Assembly: GCF_013369485.1 (NCBI RefSeq)
Contig: NZ_JABWEB010000005.1
Location: 1-64,000 of the forward strand
Source of the DNA: Massilia sp. BJB1822
Lineage (GTDB): Bacteria > Pseudomonadota > Gammaproteobacteria > Burkholderiales > Burkholderiaceae_D
Direction: 5' to 3'
DNA: 64,000 bases
Part shown: positions 9,512-18,615 of the stretch, in pieces
Layout of the letters: every line of letters starts with the position of its first letter
Numbering within the stretch: position 1 is the stretch's first letter
Translations under genes and position numbers: made by a program
The notes under the pieces: model-generated
What the model saw: only the letters and a program-made list of their open reading frames with translations
Told to the model about the DNA's origin: nothing
The model's database searches: none

Positions 9512-10489
9512 ATGGAACAACGCAAGGCAGGCGGCATCGCCGTCTCGGCACTGGGGCTGGGCTGCATGGGCATGTCCGAGTTTTATGGCGCGACGGATGA
9601 TGCGCAGTCCCTGGCCACGCTGGAGGAAGCTTTCGATCTGGGAGTGACATTATTCGATACGGCCGACACCTACGGCGCCGGCCACAACGAAAGCTTGCTG
9701 GGCCGCTTCCTGCGGGGCAAGCAGGGACGCGCCGTGGTATCCAGCAAATTCGGCATCGTGCGCGAGGCGGGCAGTTATGCGCGCCGCATCGACAACCGTC
9801 CGGACTACATCCGGCAAGCTTGCGAAGCGTCCCTGCAGCGCCTGGGCGTGGAGCGCATCGATCTGTACTTTATCCACCGCCTGAGCCGCGACACGCCGCT
9901 GGAAGAGGCGCTGGAAGCCTTGCTGCGCCTGCGGGAGCAGGGCAAGATCGGCGGCATCGGCCTGAGCGAAGTCTCGGCCGCCACGCTGCGCCGGGCGGCG
10001 GCCTTGGCGCCGATTGCGGCCGTGCAGAGCGAGTATTCCCTGTGGACGCGCGACCCCGAGCAGGAGGTGCTGCAAGCCTGCCGCGACACGGGCGCCAGCT
10101 TCTTCGCTTACAGCCCGCTGGGTAGGGGCTTCCTGACCGGCAGCATCGACCGCACCCCACTCGACAGCCAGGATGCCCGCAGCTTCAATCCGCGCTTCAG
10201 CGTCGCCAATCTGGACGCCAACCAGCGCATCGTGGCGGCGCTGCGCGCGCTGGCGGCCGACAAGGCTTGCACGCCAGCCCAGCTGGCGCTGGCCTGGCTG
10301 CTGGCCCAGGGCGGGGACATCATCCCGATTCCCGGTACTAAGCGAAGCGCGTATCTGCGCGAGAATCTGGGCGCGCTGGAATTGCGCCTGACAGATGCCG
10401 ACCTGGCGCGCATCGGCGCCGCCCTGCCGCCCGGCATGGCTGTCGGGGAGCGTTATAGCGAGGAAGGCATGAAGGGACTGAATATGTGA
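9512..10489 (+). CDS. Aldo/keto reductase
   Basis: 325 aa, the normal size for the family. These are TIM-barrel NAD(P)H-dependent oxidoreductases. The catalytic tetrad is readable as D49 and Y54 in FDTADTYG, K79 in SSKFG and H122 in YFIHR. GIGLSEVSA and IIPIPGTKR are the expected later blocks, the latter contacting the cofactor phosphate. The start at 9512 has GGAGA 8 nt upstream; ATGs at 9473 and 9500 in the same frame lack this. Probably regulated by the divergent LysR protein. The sequence resembles the yakc-like subgroup, but the substrate cannot be inferred. Confidence 0.95.
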   Translation: MEQRKAGGIAVSALGLGCMGMSEFYGATDDAQSLATLEEAFDLGVTLFDTADTYGAGHNESLLGRFLRGKQGRAVVSSKFGIVREAGSYARRIDNRPDYIRQACEASLQRLGVERIDLYFIHRLSRDTPLEEALEALLRLREQGKIGGIGLSEVSAATLRRAAALAPIAAVQSEYSLWTRDPEQEVLQACRDTGASFFAYSPLGRGFLTGSIDRTPLDSQDARSFNPRFSVANLDANQRIVAALRALAADKACTPAQLALAWLLAQGGDIIPIPGTKRSAYLRENLGALELRLTDADLARIGAALPPGMAVGERYSEEGMKGLNM

Positions 10490-10535
10490 GCGCGGCAAGG
10501 GAGTCGCGTAGGGGGGCGTCCGCTTGAACATTCTG

Positions 10536-10563
10536 TTGGCAAAAGGTAAAAAACTGGTAGCAT
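10536..10563 (+). promoter_or_regulatory. Sigma-70-type promoter for the histidine-kinase pair
   Basis: TTGGCA at 10536-10541 and TAGCAT at 10558-10563 are separated by 16 bp. The predicted transcript would start about 20 nt before the ATG at 10590. Confidence 0.4.
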
Positions 10564-10589
10564 GGAACGCTGCCCAACCTTAGCAAAGA

Positions 10590-11717
10590 ATGAAGAGCTG
10601 TAATGTGAGCGCCCCCATCCATATCCTGCTTGTCGACGATACCGAAGCCAATCTGCTGGCGGTCGAAGCTCTGCTGACGCGGCCGGGCGTGGTGGTGCTG
10701 AAGGCGGCTTCCGGCCCGCAGGCGCTGGAACTGCTGCTGCTGCATGAAGTGGCGCTGGCCCTGGTCGATGTGCAGATGCCCGGCATGGACGGCTTCGAGC
10801 TGGCCGAGCTGATACGCGGCAGCGAGCGCACCCGCGCCATTCCCCTGATCTTCCTCACCGCCGCCACGCGCGAAGCGGGCTACAGCTTCCGCGGCTACGA
10901 GGCGGGCGCGGTCGATTTCATGTTCAAGCCCATCGACAACCAGGCCTTGCTGAGCAAGGTGAATGTCTTTGTCGAGCTGTATCAGCAAAAGCGGCAGATG
11001 GCGCAGCAGATGGCCGAGCTGGAACGCGCGCTGCGCCTGAACGAGATGTTCACGGCCGTGCTGGGCCACGACCTGCGCACCCCGCTGTCGGTGGTGATGA
11101 ACGGCGCCATGCTGCTGCCACTGATGACCGACCATCCCAAGGTGGCGGTGACGGCGCAGCGCATCCAGAGCAGCGCGCGGCGCATGGCGCAGATGGTGGA
11201 CCAGCTGCTCGACCTGTCGCGCATTCGTTCCGGCCAGCTGCAGCTGAACGCCAAGCCGCAGGATATGGACGCCTTGTGCCGCGCCATCGCCGACGAGTTC
11301 CATCCGCCCGATAAGCCGCTGCGGGTGCGGATCGTCAGCCAGGGCGATACCCTGGCTGGCGTCGATGCCGGCATGTGCGCGCAGATCTTGTCCAACCTGA
11401 TCGGCAATGCGCTGCTGCATGGCGAACCGGAACACCCGGTACAGCTGGTCATCGACGGCAGCGCGGCCGATACCATCCGGCTCGCGGTGCAGAACCAGGG
11501 CGTGATTGAGGCCGCGCGTCTGGCGCATCTCTTCGAACCCTTCCAGAGCGCCGAGAACCGCCGCTCCGGCCAAGGGCTGGGCCTGGGCCTGTACACCGCC
11601 AGCATGTTCGCACGCGCCCACGGCGGCGATATCGAGGTGGCCTGCGATGCGGCCTTGGGCCAGACCGTGTTTACCGTCACCCTGCCGCGCCGCCAGGCTG
11701 CGGAGGCGGCTGCATGA
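10590..11717 (+). CDS. Receiver-histidine kinase hybrid protein
   Basis: 375 aa, no transmembrane segment, so cytoplasmic. Order: an N-terminal receiver (about 10-125; HILLVDDTEAN, phosphoacceptor D60 in LVDVQMPG), a HisKA dimerisation domain (H160 in VLGHDLRTPLS), then HATPase_c (N box ILSNLIGNALLHG, G2 GQGLGLGLYTA). The conventional D-x-G-x-G is replaced by QNQGVIEAARL, so the G1 box is poor and kinase activity should not be assumed. A GTG at 10605 is an alternative start. It overlaps the next kinase gene by ATGA, so the two are probably made together and may form one phosphorelay. Confidence 0.9.
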   Translation: MKSCNVSAPIHILLVDDTEANLLAVEALLTRPGVVVLKAASGPQALELLLLHEVALALVDVQMPGMDGFELAELIRGSERTRAIPLIFLTAATREAGYSFRGYEAGAVDFMFKPIDNQALLSKVNVFVELYQQKRQMAQQMAELERALRLNEMFTAVLGHDLRTPLSVVMNGAMLLPLMTDHPKVAVTAQRIQSSARRMAQMVDQLLDLSRIRSGQLQLNAKPQDMDALCRAIADEFHPPDKPLRVRIVSQGDTLAGVDAGMCAQILSNLIGNALLHGEPEHPVQLVIDGSAADTIRLAVQNQGVIEAARLAHLFEPFQSAENRRSGQGLGLGLYTASMFARAHGGDIEVACDAALGQTVFTVTLPRRQAAEAAA

Positions 11718-14290
11718 GCGGCCAGATGAGCGCGCACATGAGCGGACATATGGCAGCCGCGCTGGCGGCCGGACGCAGCGAACCGGCGGCAGCGCCGGCG
11801 GGCTGGCGGCCCATGGGCGGCGGCGCTTGCGGCCAGCTGGTGCGCGACTTCGACTGGGCGGCCACCAGCCTGGGGCCGATGGCGCAGTGGCCGGCCGGTT
11901 TGCGCAGCACGGTGGAGCTGGTGCTGAATTCGCCGATCGCCATGGTGCTGATGTGGGGACCGGAGCACATCATGCTTTACAACGATGCCTACGCCATCGT
12001 CGCGGGCGGCCGCCATCCGGCGGCGCTGGGCGGTTCGGTGCCGCTGATCTGGCCCGAGGTGTGGGACTGGAATCAGGCGGTGCTGGAGGCGGGCTTTCGC
12101 GGCGAGCCGCGCGAGCACCGCGGCGCCCACCTGGTCCTGGAACGCAACGGTGTGCCGGAAGATGTCTGGCTCGACCTGTATTACAGCCCGGTGCGCGATG
12201 GCGCCCAGGTGGGCGGCGTGCTGGGCACCGTGGTGGAAATCAGCGACCGCAAACAGGCCGAGCAAGCCTTGCGCACCAGCCAGGACCGGATGGCGGCCAT
12301 CTTCGGCCAAGCCTCGGTGGGCCTGGCGGAGCTGAGCCTCGATGGCCGCTTCCGCCGCGTCAACGGCGCGCTGTGCCAGATGCTGGGCCGCGAGCGCGCA
12401 GAGCTGCTGGTCCTGCATATGGACGACATCATCCATCCCGACGATATGGGCGAGAACCGGCGGCGCGTGGCGCGCCTGGTGGCCGACGGCACGCCCTTCA
12501 CGCTGGAAAAGCGCTACCGCAAGCCGGATGAGAGCTGGGTCTGGATTTCCAGCAGCATGAGCCGCCTCGATGACGAGCAAGGCCAGCCCCTGGCCCTGAT
12601 CGCCGTCAAGACCGACATCACCGAACGGCGCCGCGTGGAAGTGGCGCTGCGCGACCTGAACGACACGCTGGAACAGCGCGTCGGCCGCGAAATCGCGGAG
12701 CGCGACAAGGCTGAGGCGGCGCTGCACCAGTCGCAGAAGATGGAGGCGGTGGGCCAGCTCACGGGCGGCGTGGCGCATGACTTCAACAATGTACTGCAGA
12801 TCATTTCGGGCAGCCTGCAGATGCTGTCGCAGCAGCTGGGCGAGGATGCGCTGGCGCGCAAGCGCCTGGGCATGGCGGTGGCGGCGGTCGAGCGCGGCGC
12901 CAAGCTGTCCTCGCAGCTGCTGGCCTTCGCCCGCCGCCAGCCCTTGCAGCCCGTGGTGGCGGACCTGGGCCGGCTGGTGACGAATATGGACGAGCTGCTG
13001 CGGCGCGCCCTGGGCGAGGCCATCGACATCGTCACCATCAGCGGCAGCGGCTTGTGGAATACGCTGGTCGATCCGGGCCAGATCGAGAACGTGATCCTCA
13101 ACCTGGCCATCAATGCGCGCGACGCCATGGGCGGCGCCGGCCGCCTGACCATTGAACTGGGCAACGCGGTGCTGGACGAGTACTACGTCAACAATCTGCT
13201 GGACGTGGCGTCCGGCCAGTATGTGCTGCTGTCGGTGAGCGACACCGGCTGCGGCATGGCGCCCGAGGTGCTGGAGCGCGCCTTCGAACCCTTCTTTACC
13301 ACCAAGGCCGAAGGCGAGGGCACGGGCCTGGGCCTGTCCATGGCTTATGGCTTCGTCAAGCAAAGCCGCGGCCATATCAAGATCGTCAGCGAGCCGGGGC
13401 AAGGCACGACGGTGCGCATCTATCTGCCGCGCAGCATGCAGGCCGAAACGCCGGAAGCAGCCGAGGCTTCGTCCGTCGTCAGCGGCGGCAGCGAAACCGT
13501 GCTGGTGGTAGAAGACGATGCCGGCGTGCGCGGCGTGGTGGTCGATATGCTGCAAGCCTTGGGCTACCGCGTGCTGCAGGCGGAGGACGCGCAGGACGCC
13601 TTGCGGGTCTTGCAGCGCGATGCCGCCATCGACCTGCTGTTTACCGATGTGGTCATGCCCGGCCCGCTGCGCAGCACGGAACTGGTGCAGCAGGCGCGCG
13701 AGCAGCTGCCCGATCTGGCCGTGCTGTTTACCTCCGGCTATCCGCAAAACGCCATCGTGCATGGCGGCCGCCTGGATGCCGGGGTTGAACTGCTGAGCAA
13801 GCCGTATAAGCGCGAAGACCTGGCGCGCAAGCTGCGCCAGGTGCTGCAGGCGCGCAGCCATGCCATGCAGCTGCGCCGCCGCCAGCAGGAGATGGAGAGC
13901 CGCGACCGTCTGCTGCCGCCGCAGCCGGTGCTGCCGCATCATGGCTCGCTGCGCGTGCTGGTGGTGGAGGACAATCCCGATTCGCTGGAGATGGTGTGCG
14001 AACTGGTGGGCATGCTGGGCCACACCGTGACCGGCGTCGGCGACGGCGAGCGCGCCTGGGCGCTGCTGGAAGACCAGGGCTTCGACATTCTGTTTACCGA
14101 TGTCAGCCTGCCCGGCATTTCCGGCATCGAGCTGGCGCGGCGCGCCCTGCGCGGCCGTTGCGCGCGCCGCATCATCTTCTCCACCGGTTATGGCAAGGAT
14201 GCGCTGGAGCAGCTCGATTTCAGCGCCAGCCTGCTGCGCAAGCCCTACGATCTGGCCGATCTGCAAGCGGCGCTCGACATGCCGCTGTGA
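11714..14290 (+). CDS. PAS-PAS histidine kinase with two C-terminal receivers
   Basis: 858 aa, cytoplasmic. Order: a PAS-like domain near 75-180 ([20 protein letters not shown]), a second PAS plus PAC near 190-310 ([28 protein letters not shown]), a short coiled segment, HisKA with H355 in [13 protein letters not shown], HATPase_c ([27 protein letters not shown]), then receivers starting near 594 ([16 protein letters not shown]) and 745 ([16 protein letters not shown]). The HDFNN form of the H box is that of the HWE/NtrB-like kinases with attached receivers. There is no output domain, so the phosphoryl group is probably passed on, or the second receiver acts through protein contacts. Overlaps the preceding gene by 4 nt. 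Confidence 0.93.
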   Translation: MSGQMSAHMSGHMAAALAAGRSEPAAAPAGWRPMGGGACGQLVRDFDWAATSLGPMAQWPAGLRSTVELVLNSPIAMVLMWGPEHIMLYNDAYAIVAGGRHPAALGGSVPLIWPEVWDWNQAVLEAGFRGEPREHRGAHLVLERNGVPEDVWLDLYYSPVRDGAQVGGVLGTVVEISDRKQAEQALRTSQDRMAAIFGQASVGLAELSLDGRFRRVNGALCQMLGRERAELLVLHMDDIIHPDDMGENRRRVARLVADGTPFTLEKRYRKPDESWVWISSSMSRLDDEQGQPLALIAVKTDITERRRVEVALRDLNDTLEQRVGREIAERDKAEAALHQSQKMEAVGQLTGGVAHDFNNVLQIISGSLQMLSQQLGEDALARKRLGMAVAAVERGAKLSSQLLAFARRQPLQPVVADLGRLVTNMDELLRRALGEAIDIVTISGSGLWNTLVDPGQIENVILNLAINARDAMGGAGRLTIELGNAVLDEYYVNNLLDVASGQYVLLSVSDTGCGMAPEVLERAFEPFFTTKAEGEGTGLGLSMAYGFVKQSRGHIKIVSEPGQGTTVRIYLPRSMQAETPEAAEASSVVSGGSETVLVVEDDAGVRGVVVDMLQALGYRVLQAEDAQDALRVLQRDAAIDLLFTDVVMPGPLRSTELVQQAREQLPDLAVLFTSGYPQNAIVHGGRLDAGVELLSKPYKREDLARKLRQVLQARSHAMQLRRRQQEMESRDRLLPPQPVLPHHGSLRVLVVEDNPDSLEMVCELVGMLGHTVTGVGDGERAWALLEDQGFDILFTDVSLPGISGIELARRALRGRCARRIIFSTGYGKDALEQLDFSASLLRKPYDLADLQAALDMPL

Positions 14291-14541
14291 CGCGCTGCCG
14301 CGCCAGCGGACCTGGAACTGTTGCTTGTATGCGGCAAGTGTCACCGCCATGCTGGCCTTGCCCTGTTTCGGTGCATAGAGCGGTGGCCAGACGTCCATAC
14401 CGCTGCCCTACGAGTGGATTTTCTTGACGGCAGATGATCTTGTTTTCCCGACAGAAAGTTGGTCGCTGGAATGTAAGGAGAAATCGCTAAAGATTTGAAA
14501 CCGGTACACAGATTCTTCCTACAGTTGCTCTTGCGGGCGTC

Positions 14542-14548
14542 CTATACT
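14542..14548 (+). promoter_or_regulatory. RpoS-like -10 (CTATACT) upstream of the KGG protein gene
   Basis: The non-coding stretch 14291-14604 (314 bp) contains CTATACT, the form of -10 preferred by the stationary-phase sigma factor, 57 bp before the KGG start. No convincing -35 is present, which is also usual for RpoS promoters. I see no RNA gene in the rest of the gap. Assignment to RpoS is inference. Confidence 0.4.
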
Positions 14549-14604
14549 TTCCCTCAAGGGCATGCACTACTATAAGCCCTCCTTTATAGATCAGGAGAAG
14601 TATC

Positions 14605-14958
14605 ATGGCTTCGACGAATCAGGGAAACCGGCAAGGCAATAAGACAGGCAGCAAGCAGAGCGGCGACACCAGCACGCGCGGCTTCGCCTCCATGGACCCG
14701 CAGCGCCAGCGCGATATCGCCTCGGCCGGCGGCCGCGCCGCGCATGAAAAAGGCACGGCCCACGAGTTCACGCCGGAAGAAGCGCGCCGCGCCGGCGCGA
14801 TGAGCCACAAAAATGATGGCAACCGCCAGAGCGCAGCGGCCGGCAGCCGCAGCGGCGGCAAGCCCAATCAGCAAAGCGCCGACACGGCCGACAATCTGCA
14901 GGAGCAGGAAAATCTGGCTAGCCAGCAAGGCGGCAACCACAGCGGCGACAAGGCGTAA
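14605..14958 (+). CDS. KGG-motif general stress protein
   Basis: 117 aa, hydrophilic, Gly/Gln/Ser-rich and probably disordered. It carries a con-10/KGG-type repeat pair: RGFASMDPQRQRDIASAGGRAAHEKG (read in parts: RGFASMDPQRQ, SAGGRAAHEKG) followed by HEFTPEEARRAGAMSHK. Such proteins accumulate in stress or stationary phase; their molecular role is poorly known. A strong AGGAGAAG sits 6 nt before the ATG. The RpoS-like -10 upstream fits stress induction. Two back-to-back hairpins follow the stop. Confidence 0.8.
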   Translation: MASTNQGNRQGNKTGSKQSGDTSTRGFASMDPQRQRDIASAGGRAAHEKGTAHEFTPEEARRAGAMSHKNDGNRQSAAAGSRSGGKPNQQSADTADNLQEQENLASQQGGNHSGDKA

Positions 14959-14973
14959 GCCGGCCGCATCACT

Positions 14974-15020
14974 TGGAGCGCAGCGCTCCACCATGAAAAA
15001 CGGGGACGTGCCCGTCCCCG
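14974..15020. terminator. Two adjacent GC-rich hairpins between the small-protein genes
   Basis: The first is a perfect 8-bp inverted repeat TGGAGCGC-A-GCGCTCCA (14974-14990). The second is CGGGGACG-TGCC-CGTCCCCG (15001-15020). Neither is followed by a T-run, so they may act as a transcript-stabilising or partial termination element rather than an intrinsic terminator. Confidence 0.4.
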
Positions 15021-15053
15021 CTATCCCCCTACAGCCTGCTGCAAGGAGGCAAT

Positions 15054-15287
15054 ATGAATTCCCAGAAGGATAAGTCCAGCCAGAATTTTGTGCTGGTGGA
15101 TACGGAACATCCCGAAATCGGCAATGTGGACCTGGTTGGCGACGTGGCCGACCTCGAAGTCCGCCCCGTCAACAGACCCCTGCCCGGTAACCGCCAGAGC
15201 ACGGTCAATCCCGGTTCGCGCCAGGGCGGCGAGCCCCCCGGCAGCGAAGGCGGCGCCCCCGGCCCCGACGCCAGCTCCGGCGTCTAA
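15054..15287 (+). CDS. Small hydrophilic protein, unknown function
   Basis: 77 aa with an excellent AAGGAGG 7 nt upstream of the ATG, the main reason to accept it as real. The N-terminal half (FVLVDTEHPEIGNVDLVGDV) could form short strands; the C-terminal half is Gly/Pro/Ser-rich and probably disordered. No signal peptide or membrane segment. It lies after the KGG gene and may share its stress regulation. Family not recognised. Confidence 0.65.
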   Translation: MNSQKDKSSQNFVLVDTEHPEIGNVDLVGDVADLEVRPVNRPLPGNRQSTVNPGSRQGGEPPGSEGGAPGPDASSGV

Positions 15288-15309
15288 GCCCCTTTGATCT
15301 AGATCAGCA

Positions 15310-15360
15310 AATGTCCACCCTGGTCCTCGGCGGCCCCGTCAGGCACCAGGGTGGGACATT
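15310..15360. repeat. REP-like repeat copy 1 (diverged)
   Basis: Arms TGTCCACCCTGGT (15312-15324) and ACCAGGGTGGGACA (15345-15358) pair with one bulged base. The segment TCAGGCACCAGGGTGG is shared with the copy at 55223-55265. It lies between two convergent genes and may terminate transcription from both sides. Confidence 0.6.
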
Positions 15361-15401
15361 CTTTGATGTAGCGCAAAGCCGGGGCGGGCCCGGCGGCTGG
15401 T

Positions 15402-17702
15402 TTAGAAGGTGAAGTTGGCGCTGACCTGGCCGGAGCGGCGGGCGCCCAGCACGACGCGGCTGCCGCCGTTGTTCAGCGATTCAAGGTAGAACTTGTCGAG
15501 CAGGTTGTACACATTGAGCTGGATGCTGACGTTCTTGTTCACCTTGTAGCTGAACATGGCGTCGGCCACGAAGTAGGATGGGATGCCTTGCGTGCCGGCA
15601 ATCACCGGGGTCTTCGGATCGACATTGCGCTTCTGCTCGGACGAGTAGCGCATGCCGCCGCCGAAGGTGAACTGGTCGCCCAGCTTGTAGCTGCTCCACA
15701 GGGTGGCGGTCAGGTCCGGGGTCCAGCGCGTGGCGGCGCCGGCGGCGCTGCTGCCCGTGGTGCCTTCGATGATCTTGGAATTCATGGTGGCGATGCCGGC
15801 CGTGATATTCCAGTTCGGCGTGATCTGGCCGACGGCGCCCAGTTCCACTCCTTCCACGCGGCGCTTGCCGAGCTGGGACCAGGTGTGGCTGACCGCGTCT
15901 TCCAGCGTCAGCTCATTCTTGTTCTCGCTGCGGTAGACGGCGGCGGTCAGGGCCAGCTTCTTCTCCAGCACATCCCATTTGGTGCCGAATTCGGCATTGG
16001 TGGTTTTCTGCGGCGCCATATTCGGATTGGCGACGGAGCCGGCGGAGGCGGCCAGCGAGAAGTTGGCGCTGCCCGGCGGGGTTTGCGAATTGGCGAAGGA
16101 CAGGTAGATGCTGCCGTTCTCGGCCGGTTTGTACAGCGCGCCCGCTTTCCAGCTGACCAGCTTGCCCGATTTTTCCAAGCGGGAACCGATCACGGTGCCG
16201 ACCGGAATGGTTTGCGGCGAGGTCGCAGCCTGCACCGTGGCGCCCGTGGTTTCGGTGTTGTAGCGTTCGACGCGCAGGCCGCCATTCAGCTGCCATTGGG
16301 CATTGAGCTTGATGGTGTCGAAGGCGTACACGGCGGCGGTGCGGGTGCGGCCCTTGGTGAAGGCGCCGGTCAGGGCCGGGGCGTAGCCGGGCAGGGCGTC
16401 GTCGCGGTTGGGCTGGTACAGATTGGCGTTGCCGGCGGTGCCGAGGCCGCCGCGCACGGGCGCGAACTGTTCTTCCGACAGCAGCTCGAAGCCGGTGGAC
16501 AGGGTGTGGCCGATGGCGCCGGTATTGAATTCGCTGACGATATTGGTGCTGTTGCCGAGGATTTCGTTTTCCTGCAGCACGCTCTGGCGGATGCGCATCA
16601 CGCTCCAGTCGGCCTGGGCCAGCGGCACGACCACGTCCTTGCCGTCGACTTTCACGGTCTTGCTGGTGGTGACTGAGTGCACGCCGGTCAGGATGCGGTC
16701 CATCTTGGTCTTGCCGTAGCGCGTGGTATTGGTCAGCGTGGTCTTGCCGCCCAGTTCGTGCTCGATCTTGGCCGTGACCATATCGGCATCGACCTTGGCG
16801 AAGTCGCTGGCGTAGCCGTAGAAGTTATTGCGGTCGACGCGCGGCGCGGTGCGCAGGCGGTCTTCGGCCTGGTAGTAGCTGGGTACGCCCACGGCCGGGG
16901 TGCCGCCGTCCGGCGTATTGTCCTGGCGCACGTGCTGCGAGTACAGGTAGAGGCGGGTGCCGCTGCCCAGGCCCCAGGCGATGGAAGGGGCCAGCGCGTG
17001 GCTCTTCTTCTGGATGACCTTGCGGCCCATGACGCCGCCGTCCTGGACCATGGCGTTGATGCGGAAGGCGCCCGAGTCGCCGAAGCGGCGGTTCATATCG
17101 ACGGTGCCGCGCTTGGTTTCGCCGCTGTCGTAGCCGAGGGTGGCGCTGGTCGCGTCCTCGCGCGAAGGCAGCTTGGTCACCAGGTTGACGTAGCCGGAAG
17201 CGGCGCCGCGGCCGATGTCGGCGCCGGCCGGGCCTTTCGCCACTTCCACTTGTTCCACATTAAAGGCGTCGCGCGTGACGGCGCCCAGGTCGCGGATGCC
17301 GTCGACGAAGATCGAGCTTTGCGCCGCGAAGCCGCGCATCTGGAAGGTGTCGCCGGCGCTGGTATTGCCGTTCTCGCCCAGCTGCAGGGTGATGCCGGGG
17401 GTGTTGCGCAGCGCTTCCACGATGGAGGAGGCGCCTTGTTCCTGGATCACGTCCTTCTTGATGACGGTGATGGTCTGGGTGGTGTCGAGCAGGGGCTGGG
17501 TCAGCTTGGGCGAGGAGACTTTTTCGACCTTGTAAGGCGCTTCGGCATTGGCTTTGGCCTCAACCTTCACTTCCGACATGGTTTTCTCGGCGCTCTGGGC
17601 CTGGGCGGCCAGCGGCAGGCCGACGGCGGCCAGGGCAAACAGGGATTGGCTCAGCAGAGGCTGAGCGGCAAGCGTATGCTTGCGGCTGCGGATATGGGAC
17701 AA
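15402..17702 (-). CDS. TonB-dependent siderophore receptor
   Basis: 766 aa outer-membrane receptor. A signal peptide (cleavage near AAQAQS) precedes an N-terminal plug (TQTITVIKKDVIQEQG, NTPGITLQ, DTFQMRGFAAQSSIFVDGIRD, VEVAKGPAGADIGRGAASGYVN read in parts) and a 22-strand-type barrel. The C-terminus ends ...GRRSGQVSANFTF with the terminal Phe needed for barrel assembly. Overall it resembles the catecholate-siderophore (Fiu-like) group; the ligand is uncertain. The promoter region shared with the divergent PepSY operon contains a perfect Fur box and a second AT-rich inverted repeat, so iron repression is likely. Confidence 0.95.
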   Translation of the reverse strand: MSHIRSRKHTLAAQPLLSQSLFALAAVGLPLAAQAQSAEKTMSEVKVEAKANAEAPYKVEKVSSPKLTQPLLDTTQTITVIKKDVIQEQGASSIVEALRNTPGITLQLGENGNTSAGDTFQMRGFAAQSSIFVDGIRDLGAVTRDAFNVEQVEVAKGPAGADIGRGAASGYVNLVTKLPSREDATSATLGYDSGETKRGTVDMNRRFGDSGAFRINAMVQDGGVMGRKVIQKKSHALAPSIAWGLGSGTRLYLYSQHVRQDNTPDGGTPAVGVPSYYQAEDRLRTAPRVDRNNFYGYASDFAKVDADMVTAKIEHELGGKTTLTNTTRYGKTKMDRILTGVHSVTTSKTVKVDGKDVVVPLAQADWSVMRIRQSVLQENEILGNSTNIVSEFNTGAIGHTLSTGFELLSEEQFAPVRGGLGTAGNANLYQPNRDDALPGYAPALTGAFTKGRTRTAAVYAFDTIKLNAQWQLNGGLRVERYNTETTGATVQAATSPQTIPVGTVIGSRLEKSGKLVSWKAGALYKPAENGSIYLSFANSQTPPGSANFSLAASAGSVANPNMAPQKTTNAEFGTKWDVLEKKLALTAAVYRSENKNELTLEDAVSHTWSQLGKRRVEGVELGAVGQITPNWNITAGIATMNSKIIEGTTGSSAAGAATRWTPDLTATLWSSYKLGDQFTFGGGMRYSSEQKRNVDPKTPVIAGTQGIPSYFVADAMFSYKVNKNVSIQLNVYNLLDKFYLESLNNGGSRVVLGARRSGQVSANFTF

Positions 17703-17787
17703 GGGATTCTCCAGGTGACGTAGGTGTGGCTGGCGGCGTCCGTCTGCGACTGGAGCTGGCTGGCTGAATATTTTTTAGGAGCGCAGA

Positions 17788-17814
17788 TGATAATGCTTCT
17801 CAGTTGCATTATCA
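17788..17814. promoter_or_regulatory. Fur-like inverted repeat near the receptor promoter
   Basis: TGATAATGC (17788-17796) and GCATTATCA (17806-17814) form a perfect 9-bp inverted repeat with a 9-bp spacer, 86 bp upstream of the receptor start. The half-sites match Fur half-sites, but the spacing is wider than the standard 7-1-7 box. It could be two weak overlapping Fur sites or another regulator's operator. Confidence 0.5.
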
Positions 17815-17899
17815 AGGTAACTTTCATGTATCAAGTCACATCTGTTGCGGCAAAAGTATCGTAATGTAACGGTTGTCGAGGCTACATTGACTCCGCAAA

Positions 17900-17914
17900 T
17901 GATAATCATTATCA
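17900..17914. promoter_or_regulatory. Fur box (perfect 7-1-7)
   Basis: TGATAAT-C-ATTATCA is an exact 7-1-7 Fur box; the palindrome extends to 21 bp (17897-17917). It lies 40 bp upstream of the PepSY gene start and most likely represses the + strand operon when iron is plentiful. Confidence 0.9.
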
Positions 17915-17953
17915 TTTAGTGTTCGTATCAAATAATTTGAAGGAAAGTGCACA

Positions 17954-18607
17954 GTGAGCGGTCCCATGCAAGTCCCCGCGGCAGCCCGTCAAGCCAGCCG
18001 CGCCGTCTGGTTGCGGCATTTACACCAGTGGCACTGGATCAGTTCCGCGCTTTGCCTGCTGGGCATGTTCCTGTTCAGTATTACCGGCATCACCCTGAAC
18101 CACGCCTCCCAGATCGAAGCCAAGCCCAGCGTTGTGCGCCAGCAGGCCAGCGCGCCGGCGCCGCTGCTGGCCCAGCTCAAGACGTTCGGCGAGGCGCATG
18201 ACGGCGAAAAAGCCCCGCTGCCGGAAGCGGCCGAGCAATGGCTGCGCGACACCTGGTCGCTGAAGGCGGGCGGGCGCAGCGCCGAATGGTCGGCCGATGA
18301 AGTCTATCTGCCGCTGCCCAAGGCGGGAGGCGATGCCTGGGTGCGCATCGGCTTCGAGGACGGCGCGGCCGAATTCGAAAACACCGACCGTGGCTGGATT
18401 TCCTGGCTCAACGATGTGCACAAGGGGCGCAATACCGGCGCCGCCTGGAACTGGTTCATCGACATCTTTGCCGCCACCTGCCTGGTGTTCTGCATTACCG
18501 GTTTGCTGATTCTGAAATTCCACGCCACCAACCGTCCCTTCACCTGGCCCATGGTCGGACTGGGCGTGCTGATACCATTTGTTATAGCCCTGCTGTTTAT
18601 TCATTAA
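17954..18607 (+). CDS. PepSY-associated membrane protein (iron-regulated)
   Basis: 217 aa with a GTG start at 17954 preceded by AAGGAAAG. A cytoplasmic N-terminus with LRHLHQWHWISS leads into TM1 (about 31-50, ALCLLGMFLFSITGITLNH). A periplasmic domain of about 100 residues follows, then two TM helices (WNWFIDIFAATCLVFCITGL; WPMVGLGVLIPFVIALLFI). This is the PepSY_TM_like architecture. The His residues flanking the first and second helices (HxxHxxH, LNH, DVHKG) are candidate haem ligands. First gene of a five-gene operon; I infer it moves electrons across the inner membrane. Confidence 0.85.
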   Translation: MSGPMQVPAAARQASRAVWLRHLHQWHWISSALCLLGMFLFSITGITLNHASQIEAKPSVVRQQASAPAPLLAQLKTFGEAHDGEKAPLPEAAEQWLRDTWSLKAGGRSAEWSADEVYLPLPKAGGDAWVRIGFEDGAAEFENTDRGWISWLNDVHKGRNTGAAWNWFIDIFAATCLVFCITGLLILKFHATNRPFTWPMVGLGVLIPFVIALLFIH

Positions 18608-18615
18608 GGACCACC

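Noticed and set aside
10982..14398. 1138-codon open frame on the minus strand opposite the two kinase genes
   Set aside because: It is antisense to two clearly identified kinases, has low-complexity His/Gln/Ala/Arg composition and no recognisable domain. It results from high GC at third codon positions.
15295..15308. TTGAT-CTAG-ATCAG, one base from an FNR box
   Set aside because: It lies between two convergent genes with no promoter to control, and the inner TGATCTAGATCA is a simple palindrome.
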